This document shows, in pieces, positions 7,845 through 16,675 of a stretch of DNA of 64,000 nt; the stretch's first letter is position 1, and each line of letters opens with the position of its first letter. The stretch spans positions 7,460-71,459 of the forward strand of contig DAISGD010000011.1 in assembly GCA_036823295.1 (NCBI GenBank), read 5' to 3'. A program made the translations under genes and the position numbers. This DNA is from UBA4742 sp002403895 (GTDB lineage: Bacteria > Actinomycetota > Acidimicrobiia > Acidimicrobiales > Acidimicrobilacustridaceae). The notes under the pieces were generated by a model that was not told the DNA's origin, searched no databases, and worked only from the letters and a program-made list of their open reading frames with translations.

Positions 7845-9323
7845 ATGTCCGGCAACGCACGCTTCCTCGTGGTCGGGCGCGGCGTCTTGGCGGGCGTGTG
7901 CCTGGCGGCCTCGGTCCCCCCGTGGGGATGGTGGCCCCTGGCCTTCGTGGGCATCGCCCTCCTCGACCGGTTGATCGCGGGTCAGAGCTGGGGGCGGCGC
8001 TTCCGGCGGACCTGGCTGGTGGCGGCCTGCTGGCTCTTCCCGGCCATGCTCTGGATGTGGGACCTCACCAAGCCCGGCTACGTCGTCGCCGGCGCGCTCT
8101 ACGCCACCTACTTCGGCGTCGCGGCTGCCCTCTGCCCGCCCGGGCGCGCCCGTTGGATCGCCCTACCCGGGGCGGTGCTGCTGGCCGAGGTGGCCCGGTG
8201 GGCCTTCCCCTTCGGCGGCGTGCCGCTCGGCAACCTGGGCCTCAGCCAGGCCGCCGCCCCCCTGGGCCAGACGGCGCGGTTGGCCGGTGTGTACCTGGTG
8301 GTGGTGTTGGTCATGGTCGGCGGCATCGCTCTGTCGGCCGCCTGGGAACGAGACTGGCGAGTGGCCGGCGGGATCGTGGCGGCCCTAGTGGTGCTGTGGG
8401 GCCTGGCCCTGGTCGCACCGCGGGGCCACGACATCGCACCCCTGCGGGTGGCCCTCGTGCAGGGAGGCGGTCCTCAACGGACCCGGGCAGCCAACAGCGA
8501 CGCACGAGCGGTGTTCGAACGCCACCTCCAGGCCAGCGAGCAGATCCACACTCCGGTCGACCTGGTGCTGTGGCCTGAGAACGTGGTGGCCCTGGATGGT
8601 CGGCTGGATGGCAGCCGGGAGGACAAGGAACTGTCCGCCCTGGCCCGGAAGCTCAACACCACGCTCATCGCCGGAATCACCGAGGACGTGAACGACCGCC
8701 AGTTCCTCAACGCCGCGGTCGTCTACAACCCTGACGGGTCACGGGGCGAGCGCTACGACAAGGTCCACCGCGTGCCGTTCGGGGAGTACGTGCCGCTGCG
8801 GGGACTGATCGAGAAGTTGGCGGGCCAGGGCGCGGGACTACCACACCGCGACGCGGTGGCCGGTCACGGCCCCTCCATCGTGCACACCTCGGTGGGCACG
8901 ATGGGAACCGTCATCTCGTGGGAGGTGTTCTTCGCCGATCAGGCCCGCGACGCCATCAACAACGGCGGCGAGGTGCTGTTGAACCCGACCAACGGCTCGT
9001 CGTACTGGCTGACGATCCTGCAGAGCCAGCAGGTGGCCTCGTCGCGCTTGCGGGCCATCGAGACCGGTCGGTGGGCCCTGCAGGCGGCTCCCACCGGCTT
9101 CTCGGCGGTGATCACCCCCGATGGCGGACTGGTGGACCGCACCGACGTCAGCGAGCAAAGGGTGATCGAGGCCACCATCCAACGACGCGAGGGCAACACC
9201 TGGGCGACCACCATCGGCCCCTGGCCCATGCTCGTTCTGTCGATAGCCAGCCTGATACTGGCGTGGGCGCTCCAAGGACGGTCAACGCTGCGCAGGCGCC
9301 AGTCGGAGCAGCAAGCGACGTGA
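7845..9323 (+). CDS. lnt: Apolipoprotein N-acyltransferase-like protein (Lnt) with Cys-to-Ser change
   Basis: Integral membrane protein of 492 residues: an N-terminal bundle of hydrophobic helices followed by a carbon-nitrogen hydrolase domain. Lnt N-acylates the Cys of lipoproteins, and lipoproteins are encoded here at 3.0, 5.2 and 19.8 kb. Expected catalytic positions: Glu245 (LWPENV) and Lys306 (YDKVHRVPFGEY) are present. The nucleophile, Cys in ICYE of E. coli Lnt, is Ser358 here (VISWEVFF). The ATG at 7845 has AAGGA eight bases upstream; an alternative ATG at 7836 lacks spacing. The enzyme may be a divergent acyltransferase or use Ser. Confidence 0.85.
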   Translation: MSGNARFLVVGRGVLAGVCLAASVPPWGWWPLAFVGIALLDRLIAGQSWGRRFRRTWLVAACWLFPAMLWMWDLTKPGYVVAGALYATYFGVAAALCPPGRARWIALPGAVLLAEVARWAFPFGGVPLGNLGLSQAAAPLGQTARLAGVYLVVVLVMVGGIALSAAWERDWRVAGGIVAALVVLWGLALVAPRGHDIAPLRVALVQGGGPQRTRAANSDARAVFERHLQASEQIHTPVDLVLWPENVVALDGRLDGSREDKELSALARKLNTTLIAGITEDVNDRQFLNAAVVYNPDGSRGERYDKVHRVPFGEYVPLRGLIEKLAGQGAGLPHRDAVAGHGPSIVHTSVGTMGTVISWEVFFADQARDAINNGGEVLLNPTNGSSYWLTILQSQQVASSRLRAIETGRWALQAAPTGFSAVITPDGGLVDRTDVSEQRVIEATIQRREGNTWATTIGPWPMLVLSIASLILAWALQGRSTLRRRQSEQQAT

Positions 9324-9375
9324 CACCCGACTGGGCGAAGCCGCCCGCCGGGAGGCCTGCCGACCAGAGGGCCAA
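9321..9375. repeat. Dispersed intergenic repeat, copy A
   Basis: Starts exactly at the lnt stop codon (TGACACCCG...). The first 44 bases match copy B (18831-18874) at about 36 positions, including TGGGCGAAGCC and GGGAGGC. On the complementary strand GGGCGGCTTCGCCC can form a small hairpin. It lies between convergent lnt and the ABC-F gene. Confidence 0.55.
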
Positions 9376-9379
9376 CAGA

Positions 9380-10987
9380 TCAGAGTTCGATCGTTCTCGT
9401 CAGGTCGACGGATTCGAGGAAGCGGCGGTCGTGGGAGACCAAGAGCAGAGTCCCCTCGTATGAGCCGAGGGCCTGCTCGAGCTGTTCGATGGCCTCGATG
9501 TCGAGATGGTTGGTGGGCTCGTCCAGCACGAGGCAGTTGACCCCTTCGGCCATGAGGGCGCCCAGCAGCGCCCGGCTCCGTTCCCCCGGCGACAGATCCC
9601 GACCGGCCCGGTCTACGTGGTCCGCCCCCAGACCAAACTTGGCCAGCAGGGAACGCGACTCGCTGAGGGCCATGCCCGTGCGCTCCTGGAACGTCCGCAA
9701 CACCGGTTCGGCTCCGGCGAACAGTCCCCGCTGCTGGTCCATCTCCCCTACCTGCACTCCGGGCCCCACCCACCGCCGACCGGCGGCCAGTGGCACCTCC
9801 CCCAACAGGGCCCGCAGCAGCGTCGTCTTGCCACTGCCGTTGGGGCCGAGGATGGCCAGGCGGTCCTGCCACGCCACCTCGAGGTCGACCGGCCCCAGCC
9901 GGAACTCGCCCTGCTCAACGACTGCGCCCTCGAGTCGGGCCACCACATCGCCGCTGCGGGCCGCCGGGGCCAGGCTGAGCTGCAGGCGCCAGCCCTCCCA
10001 GGGCTTGTCCACCGCTTCGAGCTGGCTGATCTTGCGCTCCGTGGCCTTCACCTTGCCGGCCTGCTTCTCACTGCGGGCGACTTTGGCGGCGCGGATGTTC
10101 TTGTCGGCCTCGTCCGAGGTCCTGGCCCGGCGCACCCCCCGTTCGCTCCACTGGAGCTGGGTGCGCTGGCGCTCGCGCAGACGGTCTCGCTCGGAGACGA
10201 ACTTGCCGTGCGCCTCGTACTGCTGCGAGCGGGCCAGGTCCCGAGCGTCGGTGTAGGCCGACCATCCCCCGGCGAACTCCCGGCCACGATGGGAGGCCTC
10301 GTCCAGCTCCACGATGCGGTGCACGCATCGGTCGAGGAACGCCCGGTCGTGGGAGACGACAACGATCGCCCCACCGAAGCGGTCGACGAACCCCTCGAGG
10401 ACGTCGAGACCGGCGAAGTCCAAGTTGTTGGTCGGCTCGTCCAACAACAACACGTCGACCCGGGACAACAGGATGGCCACCAACGCGGCCCGGGCCGACT
10501 CTCCACCCGAGAGCGTGGCCGTGAGCTGAGCGAAGCGGCCACCCTCACCCACGTCCAAGCCGACCGTGGCACCGACCTCGGCCGCGCGGGCGTCGAGGTC
10601 ATCGCCGCCCAGAGCCAGGAAGCGTTCGAGCGCGTCGCTGTAGGCCGCGACCGACTCGGGATCCTCCGACAACAACGCCGTGCGCCGATCCAGCTCATCG
10701 GAGGCGGCCTGCACGCCGGTGCGACGGGCCAGGTAGCTAGCCAGCGTCTCGCCCGGACGGGCGTCGGGTTCCTGGGGGAGCAGGCCCACCGTGAGATGGG
10801 CGGGGGCGCGCTCGACCCCACCCCCGTCCGGCTCTTCGAGGCCGGCCAGGATGCTCAACAGCGTGGACTTGCCGACGCCGTTGGGCCCGACGATGCCGAG
10901 CCGGTCCCGGCCGTCGACCGCCATCGACACCTCGGCCAGGACCGTTTGCCCTCCGAAGGATCGGGATACCCCGACGGCCCGCAACAT
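9380..10987 (-). CDS. ABC-F family ATPase (duplicated ATPase domains)
   Basis: Soluble 535-residue protein with two ABC domains and no membrane segments. First domain: Walker A GPNGVGKST, signature LSGGES, Walker B LLLDEPTNNLD. Second domain: GPNGSGKTTLL, LSPGERSRALL, LVLDEPTNHLD. A charged linker rich in Arg/Glu joins them, as in ABC-F translation factors. These bind the ribosomal E site and adjust translation or protect against antibiotics; which subgroup applies is unclear. The start at 10987 (MLRAVGVSRSFGG) begins directly at the first ABC beta strand. The gene is divergent from the quinone oxidoreductase. Confidence 0.9.
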   Translation of the reverse strand: MLRAVGVSRSFGGQTVLAEVSMAVDGRDRLGIVGPNGVGKSTLLSILAGLEEPDGGGVERAPAHLTVGLLPQEPDARPGETLASYLARRTGVQAASDELDRRTALLSEDPESVAAYSDALERFLALGGDDLDARAAEVGATVGLDVGEGGRFAQLTATLSGGESARAALVAILLSRVDVLLLDEPTNNLDFAGLDVLEGFVDRFGGAIVVVSHDRAFLDRCVHRIVELDEASHRGREFAGGWSAYTDARDLARSQQYEAHGKFVSERDRLRERQRTQLQWSERGVRRARTSDEADKNIRAAKVARSEKQAGKVKATERKISQLEAVDKPWEGWRLQLSLAPAARSGDVVARLEGAVVEQGEFRLGPVDLEVAWQDRLAILGPNGSGKTTLLRALLGEVPLAAGRRWVGPGVQVGEMDQQRGLFAGAEPVLRTFQERTGMALSESRSLLAKFGLGADHVDRAGRDLSPGERSRALLGALMAEGVNCLVLDEPTNHLDIEAIEQLEQALGSYEGTLLLVSHDRRFLESVDLTRTIEL

Positions 10988-11051
10988 GGCGCCGACCCTA
11001 GGCCGGTCCCCGCGCCGGGCCCGCAGCGGATTCTGCCTAACCTCGCACACC

Positions 11052-12053
11052 ATGCGAGCCGTCGTGTGCCGAGAGCTCGGTCCCCCCTCCACCCTCCGCG
11101 TCGAGGAGTGCGCCCCACCGGAGGTCCGCCCCGGCGGCCTGCTGGTGGACGTCGAGGCCGCCGGCGTGAACTACGTGGACGCCCTCTTCATCCAGGGGCA
11201 GTACCAGATCAAGCCGGCGCTCCCGTTCACGCCCGGGAGCGAGATCGCCGGGACGGTGGCGGCAGTGGGCGAGGGAGTGACCGGTTGGCAGGTCGGCGAC
11301 CGGGTGCTGGCCATGTGCGGCCTCGGGGGATTTGCCGAGCAGGTGTGGATCCCCGCGGTGTCCGCCTCGGCTGTCCCCGCCGAGCTCGATGCCCCCCGGG
11401 CAGCCACCTTCACCCAGAGCTATTGCACCGCTCTGTTCGCCCTGCGGGACCGGGCCGGATTGCGGGCCGGCGAGACCGTCCTCGTGCTCGGTGCCGGCGG
11501 CGGGGTGGGCCTGGCCGTGATCGACGTGGCTCGTACCCTCGGGGCGCGCACCATCGGCGCCGCGTCGACACCCCCCAAGCGCGACGCAGCCCGAGCCATG
11601 GGCGCCGACGCGGTGATCGATACCACGGCCGAGGACCTGAAGGATCGGGCGCGGGCCCTGGCCCGCGAGCTGGCCGAGGTGGCCGGGACGAAGGCGACGG
11701 GGGTCGACGTGGTGGTCGACCCTGTCGGCGGGAATCTGGCGGAAGCGGCGCTGCGGTCCCTCGGTGAGGGGGGGCGCTATGTGGTGATCGGCTTCGCCGC
11801 CGGCGCAATCCCGGCCCTGCCGGCCAATCAGATCCTGCTGCGCAACCGCACGGTCGTCGGGGTGGACTGGGGGGCCTGGGCCATGGCCCACGGCGAGGAG
11901 CAACACGCTCTCCTGGCGTCGCTGCTGGGCATGGTCGCCGCCGGTGAGCTCGATCCGGTGGCCCCGGTGACCTATCCGCTGGAGCGGGCCGGAGACGCTT
12001 TGGATGACCTGCTGGAGCGCCGGGTGGTGGGAAAAGTGGCCCTCGTGCGCTGA
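11052..12053 (+). CDS. Zinc-free MDR quinone oxidoreductase (NADPH:quinone reductase-like)
   Basis: 333 residues with a GroES-like N-terminal domain and a Rossmann domain carrying the LGAGGGVG dinucleotide motif. The structural and catalytic zinc cysteines of alcohol dehydrogenases are absent, which places it in the quinone oxidoreductase branch of the MDR superfamily. The likely role is NAD(P)H-dependent two-electron or one-electron reduction of quinones or enones in the cytoplasm. The ATG at 11052 gives the canonical 'MRAVVCRELGPP' start. Divergent from the ABC-F gene with 64 bases between. Confidence 0.88.
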   Translation: MRAVVCRELGPPSTLRVEECAPPEVRPGGLLVDVEAAGVNYVDALFIQGQYQIKPALPFTPGSEIAGTVAAVGEGVTGWQVGDRVLAMCGLGGFAEQVWIPAVSASAVPAELDAPRAATFTQSYCTALFALRDRAGLRAGETVLVLGAGGGVGLAVIDVARTLGARTIGAASTPPKRDAARAMGADAVIDTTAEDLKDRARALARELAEVAGTKATGVDVVVDPVGGNLAEAALRSLGEGGRYVVIGFAAGAIPALPANQILLRNRTVVGVDWGAWAMAHGEEQHALLASLLGMVAAGELDPVAPVTYPLERAGDALDDLLERRVVGKVALVR

Positions 12054-12111
12054 TCCACGCCTACGATGCGTGACCCCTGTCACAACACCCCTGGCCATCC
12101 TCGCCTCTACT

Positions 12112-12125
12112 TGACCGATCGGTCA
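12112..12125. promoter_or_regulatory. TetR-type palindromic operator upstream of the glycosyltransferase cluster
   Basis: TGACCGATCGGTCA is a perfect 14-base palindrome 23 bases before the GT4 start codon. It overlaps a possible -35 (TTGACC, 12111-12116). A GAGACT -10-like box at 12134-12139 has 17-base spacing and puts transcription start near 12146, almost at the ATG. The size and symmetry are typical of TetR-family operators. No TetR gene is next to it. Confidence 0.6.
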
Positions 12126-12148
12126 GGGGCTATGAGACTTGCGGGCTT

Positions 12149-13510
12149 ATGCCTACTCCTGACCGTGCCCCATCAATCTCCGGGCCGCGCGAGGACGAGC
12201 CGCTGAGCATCGCCTACCTGACGTACCGGGGGAAGCCCCACGTCGGGGGTCAGGGGGTCTACACCCGCCACCTCACGAGGGCACTGGTCGACCTGGGGCA
12301 CCACGTCGAAGTCCTGGGTGGCCAGCCCTACCCGATCCTCGACGAACGGGTACCGCTGCACGAGCTGCCCAGCCTCGACATCTACAACGACTACTTCCCC
12401 ATGCGCATGCCGGGTCTGTGGGAGCTCAAGTCCTTCGGTGACTGGGTCGAGGTGACCGCGTTCTCGTTCGGCACCTTCCCCGAGCCGCTGGCGTTCAGCG
12501 TCCGCGCTGCTCAGTACCTGCGCGGCCGGATCAACGACTTCGACCTGGTGCAGGACAACCAGTGCCTCGGCTACGGCCTGTTGGCCATGCAACGCATGGG
12601 CCTGCCGGTGCTGGCCACCATCCACCATCCCATCACCGTCGATCGACGTCTGGAGATGGAACACGCCGAATCGGCCTGGCAGCGCGTCTCCAAGGCCCGC
12701 TGGTACGCCTTCACCAAGATGCAGACCCGCGTGGCGTCACGGATGACCCGGGTCATCACGGTCTCGCAGAACTCGCGCGACGACATCGCCGCCGACCACG
12801 AGGTCGCCCTCGACCGCTTGCACGTGGTGCCCGTGGGGGTGGACCAAGACCTCTTCCGCCCGCTCGACGACGTCAAGAGGGTGCCGGGGCGGCTCATCAC
12901 CACCGCCAGCGCCGATGTGACCATGAAGGGTCTGCGCTACCTCCTCGAGGCGGTGGCCAAGCTGCGCACCGAGCGTGAGGTGTCCCTCGTCGTCATCGGG
13001 CGCGAGAAGGAGGGCGGCCCGTCCTCCCGACTGCTCGACGAGCTGGGCCTGCGTGACATCGTCGAGTTCGTCACCGGCGTGCCCGAGGAGCGCATCATCG
13101 AGCTCTACAGCGAAGCTGAGCTGGCCGTCGTGCCCTCGCTGTACGAAGGGTTCTCCCTGCCCGCCATCGAGGCCATGTCGTGCGGCGTTCCGCTCGTGGC
13201 CACCACCGGCGGGGCCCTACCCGAAGTCGTCGGCAAGGACAACGAAACCGCTCTGTGCGTGCCTCCGGGCGACTCCGAGGCGCTAGCCGCCAAGATGGCC
13301 ATCGCGCTCGACGACCCCGAAATGCGAGCCCGTATTGGTGCCGCCGGACGCCAGCGGGTCATCCAGCGCTGGACATGGCGCCACACGGCGGTGGGCACCA
13401 TCGAGCACTACCGGGCACTGCTGGCCGAGACCGCCCACATCGAGCGCCATCGCCCGGGCGGTCGCCGGGCCGCTCCCCGCTTCGCCGACGAGTCGACCGG
13501 GGTTCGCTGA
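12149..13510 (+). CDS. GT4-family glycosyltransferase
   Basis: A 453-residue retaining glycosyltransferase with GT-B fold. The N-terminal domain has the GGQGVYTRHL motif near residue 34, typical of GT4 enzymes. The C-terminal domain has the nucleotide-sugar-binding EX7E motif in SLYEGFSLPAIEAMSCG and the following GVPLVATTGGALPEVVG loop. There is no membrane segment; it probably works at the inner membrane face. It leads a run with a methyltransferase (4 bases later) and an alpha/alpha-toroid protein. A TetR-type palindrome sits just upstream. There is no clear ribosome-binding site before ATG 12149, in line with a very short leader. Confidence 0.9.
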   Translation: MPTPDRAPSISGPREDEPLSIAYLTYRGKPHVGGQGVYTRHLTRALVDLGHHVEVLGGQPYPILDERVPLHELPSLDIYNDYFPMRMPGLWELKSFGDWVEVTAFSFGTFPEPLAFSVRAAQYLRGRINDFDLVQDNQCLGYGLLAMQRMGLPVLATIHHPITVDRRLEMEHAESAWQRVSKARWYAFTKMQTRVASRMTRVITVSQNSRDDIAADHEVALDRLHVVPVGVDQDLFRPLDDVKRVPGRLITTASADVTMKGLRYLLEAVAKLRTEREVSLVVIGREKEGGPSSRLLDELGLRDIVEFVTGVPEERIIELYSEAELAVVPSLYEGFSLPAIEAMSCGVPLVATTGGALPEVVGKDNETALCVPPGDSEALAAKMAIALDDPEMRARIGAAGRQRVIQRWTWRHTAVGTIEHYRALLAETAHIERHRPGGRRAAPRFADESTGVR

Positions 13511-13514
13511 ACCC

Positions 13515-14306
13515 ATGTTGACCGTCGACTACGAAAAACTCGGCCTGCGCCCCGGAGACCTGCTGCTCGACCTCGGCTGCGGCTTCGGCCGCCACGCCTT
13601 TGAGGGCTTCCGCCGCGGCGCGCGGGTGGTGGCCTGTGACATGGCCACCGACGAGCTCGTCCAGGTCCGGGCGCTGTTCGAGGCCATGGTCCTGGCCGGC
13701 GAGGTACCGGCTGACGGCATGGGCGATTTAGCCAATGGTGACGCCACCCGCCTCCCGTTCCCGAACGGGACGTTCGATCGCATCATCGCCAGCGAGGTGA
13801 TGGAGCACATCCCCGACGACCTGGCGGCGCTGGACGAACTGACCCGGGTGCTGCGCCCAGGCGGCACGATGGCCATCACCATCCCCGCATGGATGCCGGA
13901 GAAGATCTGCTGGGCGCTCAGTGACGAATACCACGCGCCTTTCGTCGAGGGCGGCCACGTCCGCATCTACACCGAGAACGAGATGCGCTCGAAAATGCGA
14001 GGGGTGGGCCTGGTGGACGGTGCCTCACATCACGCCCACGCCCTGCACGCTCCCTACTGGTGGCTCAAGTGCGCGGTCGGACCGACCAACGACGACTTCC
14101 CGCTGGTGAAGCTGTACAACCGGCTCCTGGTGTGGGATATCGTCAAGAAACCCGCCGTCACCCGCATCACCGAACAGGTCTTGAACCCCGTCCTGGGCAA
14201 GAGCTTGGTGGTGTACGCCACCAAGCCCATCACCACCGCGGAGCCGGCACACGATCGGGCCCGGGCCGCCAGCCGCCAGCCGGAGACCGCCGATGCCGGC
14301 GTCTGA
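13515..14306 (+). CDS. Class I SAM-dependent methyltransferase
   Basis: 263 residues with the SAM-binding motif I LLDLGCGFGRHAFEG near the N-terminus. Acidic 'ACDMATDEL' follows, then 'FDRIIASEVMEHIPDD' (motif II), the Methyltransf_11/25 pattern. The frame is open upstream inside the GT4 gene, but the ATG at 13515, four bases after the GT4 stop, starts right before the fold. Its substrate is probably the lipid or glycan made by the neighbouring glycosyltransferase; this is inference from context. Confidence 0.87.
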   Translation: MLTVDYEKLGLRPGDLLLDLGCGFGRHAFEGFRRGARVVACDMATDELVQVRALFEAMVLAGEVPADGMGDLANGDATRLPFPNGTFDRIIASEVMEHIPDDLAALDELTRVLRPGGTMAITIPAWMPEKICWALSDEYHAPFVEGGHVRIYTENEMRSKMRGVGLVDGASHHAHALHAPYWWLKCAVGPTNDDFPLVKLYNRLLVWDIVKKPAVTRITEQVLNPVLGKSLVVYATKPITTAEPAHDRARAASRQPETADAGV

Positions 14307-15396
14307 GTTCGCCCTCCCCGAGGTGCCGGGCATCCTGTCTGCCGCTCAGGTGCAGGCCACCGTCGACGGCATCGCTGAGTGGCAACTGCCCAGCGGCATG
14401 ATCCCCTGGTTCCCCGGTGGCCACGCCGATCCGTGGAACCACGTCGAGGCAGCCATGGCCCTCGCGCTGGGGGGGCGGCGCGCTGACGCCGAGCGGGCCT
14501 ACGTCTGGTTGGCGGACCGGCAACGACCCGACGGCTCCTGGCACCAGTACTACCTCGAGGACTCCATCGAGCAGGACAAACTCGACGCCAACGTCATCGC
14601 CTACGTCGCCGCCGGGGTGTGGCACCACCACCTGCTGTTCGGCGACACCGGTTTCATCGAGTCCATGTGGCCGGTCGTCGAGGCTGCCATCGACTTCGTC
14701 CTCGACCTGCAGACCCCGCGGGGCGAGATCCTGTGGGCCCGTCACGCCGACGGGACACCGTGGTCCTTTGCGCTGCTCACGGGCTCGTCCAGCATCTGTC
14801 ACAGCCTCCGGTGCGCCATCGCCCTGGCCGAGCACCTCGGCCACGAACGACCCGACTGGGAGCTGAGCGCCGCCCGTCTGGCCCATGTCATCGCCGCCCA
14901 CACCGCCGGCGAACTGCCCGAGGCCTTCGCCCCCAAACATCGCTGGGCCATGGACTGGTACTACCCGGTGCTCGCCGGGGTGGTCGGCGGCAGCGCGGGG
15001 CGCGACCGGCTCGACTCCCGGAGCGACACCTTCCTGGTGGAGGGCATGGGTGTGCGCTGCGTGAGCGACCGCCCGTGGGTGACGGCAGCCGAGACGTGCG
15101 AGTGCCTGCTGGCCTACCTCAGCCTGGGCGAGCGGGAACGCGCCCTCGAGCTGTTCGGGTGGGCCCAGCAGCTACGCTCCCCCGATGGGCACTTCTTCAC
15201 CGGGATCGTCTTCCCCGAGATGGTGCACTTCCCCGGCAACGAGCGCTCGACGTACACCGATGCCTCGATCGTGCTGGCGGCGGACGCGTTGGCGGGAGCG
15301 AGCCCAGCCTCGGCCCTGTTCGTGGACCACGCCGCCCTCCCCGCCCTCATCGACACCGATCCCGAGGACGTCTCCGCCGACCCCAGCCGGGACTAG
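14293..15396 (+). CDS. Prenyltransferase/squalene-cyclase-like alpha/alpha-toroid protein
   Basis: 367 residues rich in Trp, His and Asp with repeats resembling QW motifs (for example DRQRPDGSWHQYY and EWQLPSGMIPWF). Such repeats mark alpha/alpha barrels of terpene cyclases, prenyltransferases and some glycosidases. No DxDD or clear prenyl-diphosphate motif was seen, so the activity is open. It overlaps the methyltransferase by 14 bases and must be translationally coupled. The same order (GT4, methyltransferase, toroid protein) suggests one pathway on a polyprenyl- or sugar-linked substrate. Confidence 0.7.
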   Translation: MPASEFALPEVPGILSAAQVQATVDGIAEWQLPSGMIPWFPGGHADPWNHVEAAMALALGGRRADAERAYVWLADRQRPDGSWHQYYLEDSIEQDKLDANVIAYVAAGVWHHHLLFGDTGFIESMWPVVEAAIDFVLDLQTPRGEILWARHADGTPWSFALLTGSSSICHSLRCAIALAEHLGHERPDWELSAARLAHVIAAHTAGELPEAFAPKHRWAMDWYYPVLAGVVGGSAGRDRLDSRSDTFLVEGMGVRCVSDRPWVTAAETCECLLAYLSLGERERALELFGWAQQLRSPDGHFFTGIVFPEMVHFPGNERSTYTDASIVLAADALAGASPASALFVDHAALPALIDTDPEDVSADPSRD

Positions 15397-15433
15397 CTCT
15401 CTCCAGGACGGGATCCCCCAACAACGACACTGA

Positions 15434-16054
15434 TCAGCTGCGGCGCAGGACGCGCAGCGAGCCGACGGCCCGCTCCTCGTGGAACGCGCCGGACTCCAGG
15501 GCCCGGCAGTAGATCTCATAGGGCGGCCGACCGCCGTCGGCCGGGTCCGGGAACACATCGTGGATCACCAACAGGCCGTCGGGCGCGACGTGGGGCACCC
15601 AGGTCGCGAAGTCGCGGTGGGCCGGATCATGGCCGTGGCCCCCGTCGATGAACAGCAGCGACAGGGGGATCGCCCAGTGCCGCCCCACCGTCGGTGAATC
15701 CCCCACCAGGGCCACCACCGAGCCCTCCAGGCCGGCGTCGAACACTGTGTGCCGGAACCGGGGCAGGGTGTCCAGCAGGCCGACCTCGGGATCGACCAGG
15801 TCGGGCTCGTGCCACTCCCACCCCTCCTGGTTCTCCTCGCTGCCCCGATGGTGATCGAGGGCGAACAGGATCGTCTGGCGCTCACGGGCCCCGGCGCCCA
15901 GGTACACCGCTGACTTCCCGCAATAGCTGCCGATCTCCAGGAGAGGTTGGCCCCCGACCGGCACGGAGGCTGCCGCCTCGTAGAGGGCGACGCCTTCGTC
16001 GGGGGGCATGAAGCCGCGCGCCGCTTCGGCCTTGGCCTGCAGGAGCGGATCCAT
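15434..16054 (-). CDS. CmcI-like class I SAM methyltransferase
   Basis: 206 residues with the LLEIGSYCGKSAVYLG motif I, LDHHRG at strand 2 and FIDGGHGHDPAHRD. This matches the Methyltransf_24/CmcI group, which methylate sugars or small metabolites. It lies 8 bases downstream of the GtrA-like gene on the same strand and converges on the toroid gene. It is probably part of the same envelope locus though transcribed the opposite way. Confidence 0.8.
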   Translation of the reverse strand: MDPLLQAKAEAARGFMPPDEGVALYEAAASVPVGGQPLLEIGSYCGKSAVYLGAGARERQTILFALDHHRGSEENQEGWEWHEPDLVDPEVGLLDTLPRFRHTVFDAGLEGSVVALVGDSPTVGRHWAIPLSLLFIDGGHGHDPAHRDFATWVPHVAPDGLLVIHDVFPDPADGGRPPYEIYCRALESGAFHEERAVGSLRVLRRS

Positions 16055-16062
16055 CGATCGGC

Positions 16063-16638
16063 TCAGCGCTCGGCGGTGCCGAGGCCGGCCTGCAGCGCGG
16101 ACTCGGCCCGCTCGGCCGCGGCGACGGCGTCAGCGCCGTGAACCGCCTCCATGAAGTCCTCGCCCAACAGTTCCTCGGCCAATTCGGTGTGTTGCGTGAA
16201 CAGCTTCTCCATGAGGAAGAAGCGAATGATCCACAAGATGAAGAACGACCCGGCGTTGACCAGGTTGGGCAGCAGCTTCTCGATCGGGGTGAGCTGATCG
16301 GCGGGGATGTTGTCGGTGCCGAACACCTTGGCGCTGAGGGCCACCATGGTGGTAGAGAAGACCAGGCCGATGAACACGAAGATCCAGAAGGGCAGGACCT
16401 CCTTCTTGAAGTGGCTCTTGCCCGTCCGACCCCACACCCATGCCCGACTCAAGTAGTAGGCGGGGACGGCGCTGATCATCACGGCCGCGGCGTTGGCCAC
16501 CGTCTGGTTCCAGCCCAGCACGGCATGGAAGAGGAGGAGGAGACCCTGACCCACGATCACATTGACCGAGGAGACGGCTACGTAGCGCAGGCCCTTCTCC
16601 TTGATGGCGGCGATCGGGCCGGCGGAGGGAGCAGACAT
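16063..16638 (-). CDS. GtrA-family membrane protein
   Basis: 191 residues with four hydrophobic segments in the first ~145 residues and the GtrA pattern (N-terminal 'RYVAVSSVNVIVGQG', 'AYYLSRAWVWG', final segment 'FFILWIIRFFLMEKLF'). GtrA-like proteins are thought to flip polyprenyl-linked sugars or otherwise assist cell-surface glycan synthesis. The start at 16638 (MSAPSAGP) is preferred over an upstream frame extension. The C-terminal ~45 residues are cytoplasmic and acidic. It supports a surface-glycan role for the neighbouring genes. Confidence 0.85.
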   Translation of the reverse strand: MSAPSAGPIAAIKEKGLRYVAVSSVNVIVGQGLLLLFHAVLGWNQTVANAAAVMISAVPAYYLSRAWVWGRTGKSHFKKEVLPFWIFVFIGLVFSTTMVALSAKVFGTDNIPADQLTPIEKLLPNLVNAGSFFILWIIRFFLMEKLFTQHTELAEELLGEDFMEAVHGADAVAAAERAESALQAGLGTAER

Positions 16639-16675
16639 CAGAACCACGCTAGTGCGCGCTCCAAGGAGACAACAG

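Noticed and set aside
9506..11767. Long plus-strand frame across the ABC-F gene
   Set aside because: It is the complement of the ABC-F gene and out of phase with the quinone oxidoreductase; no family motifs.
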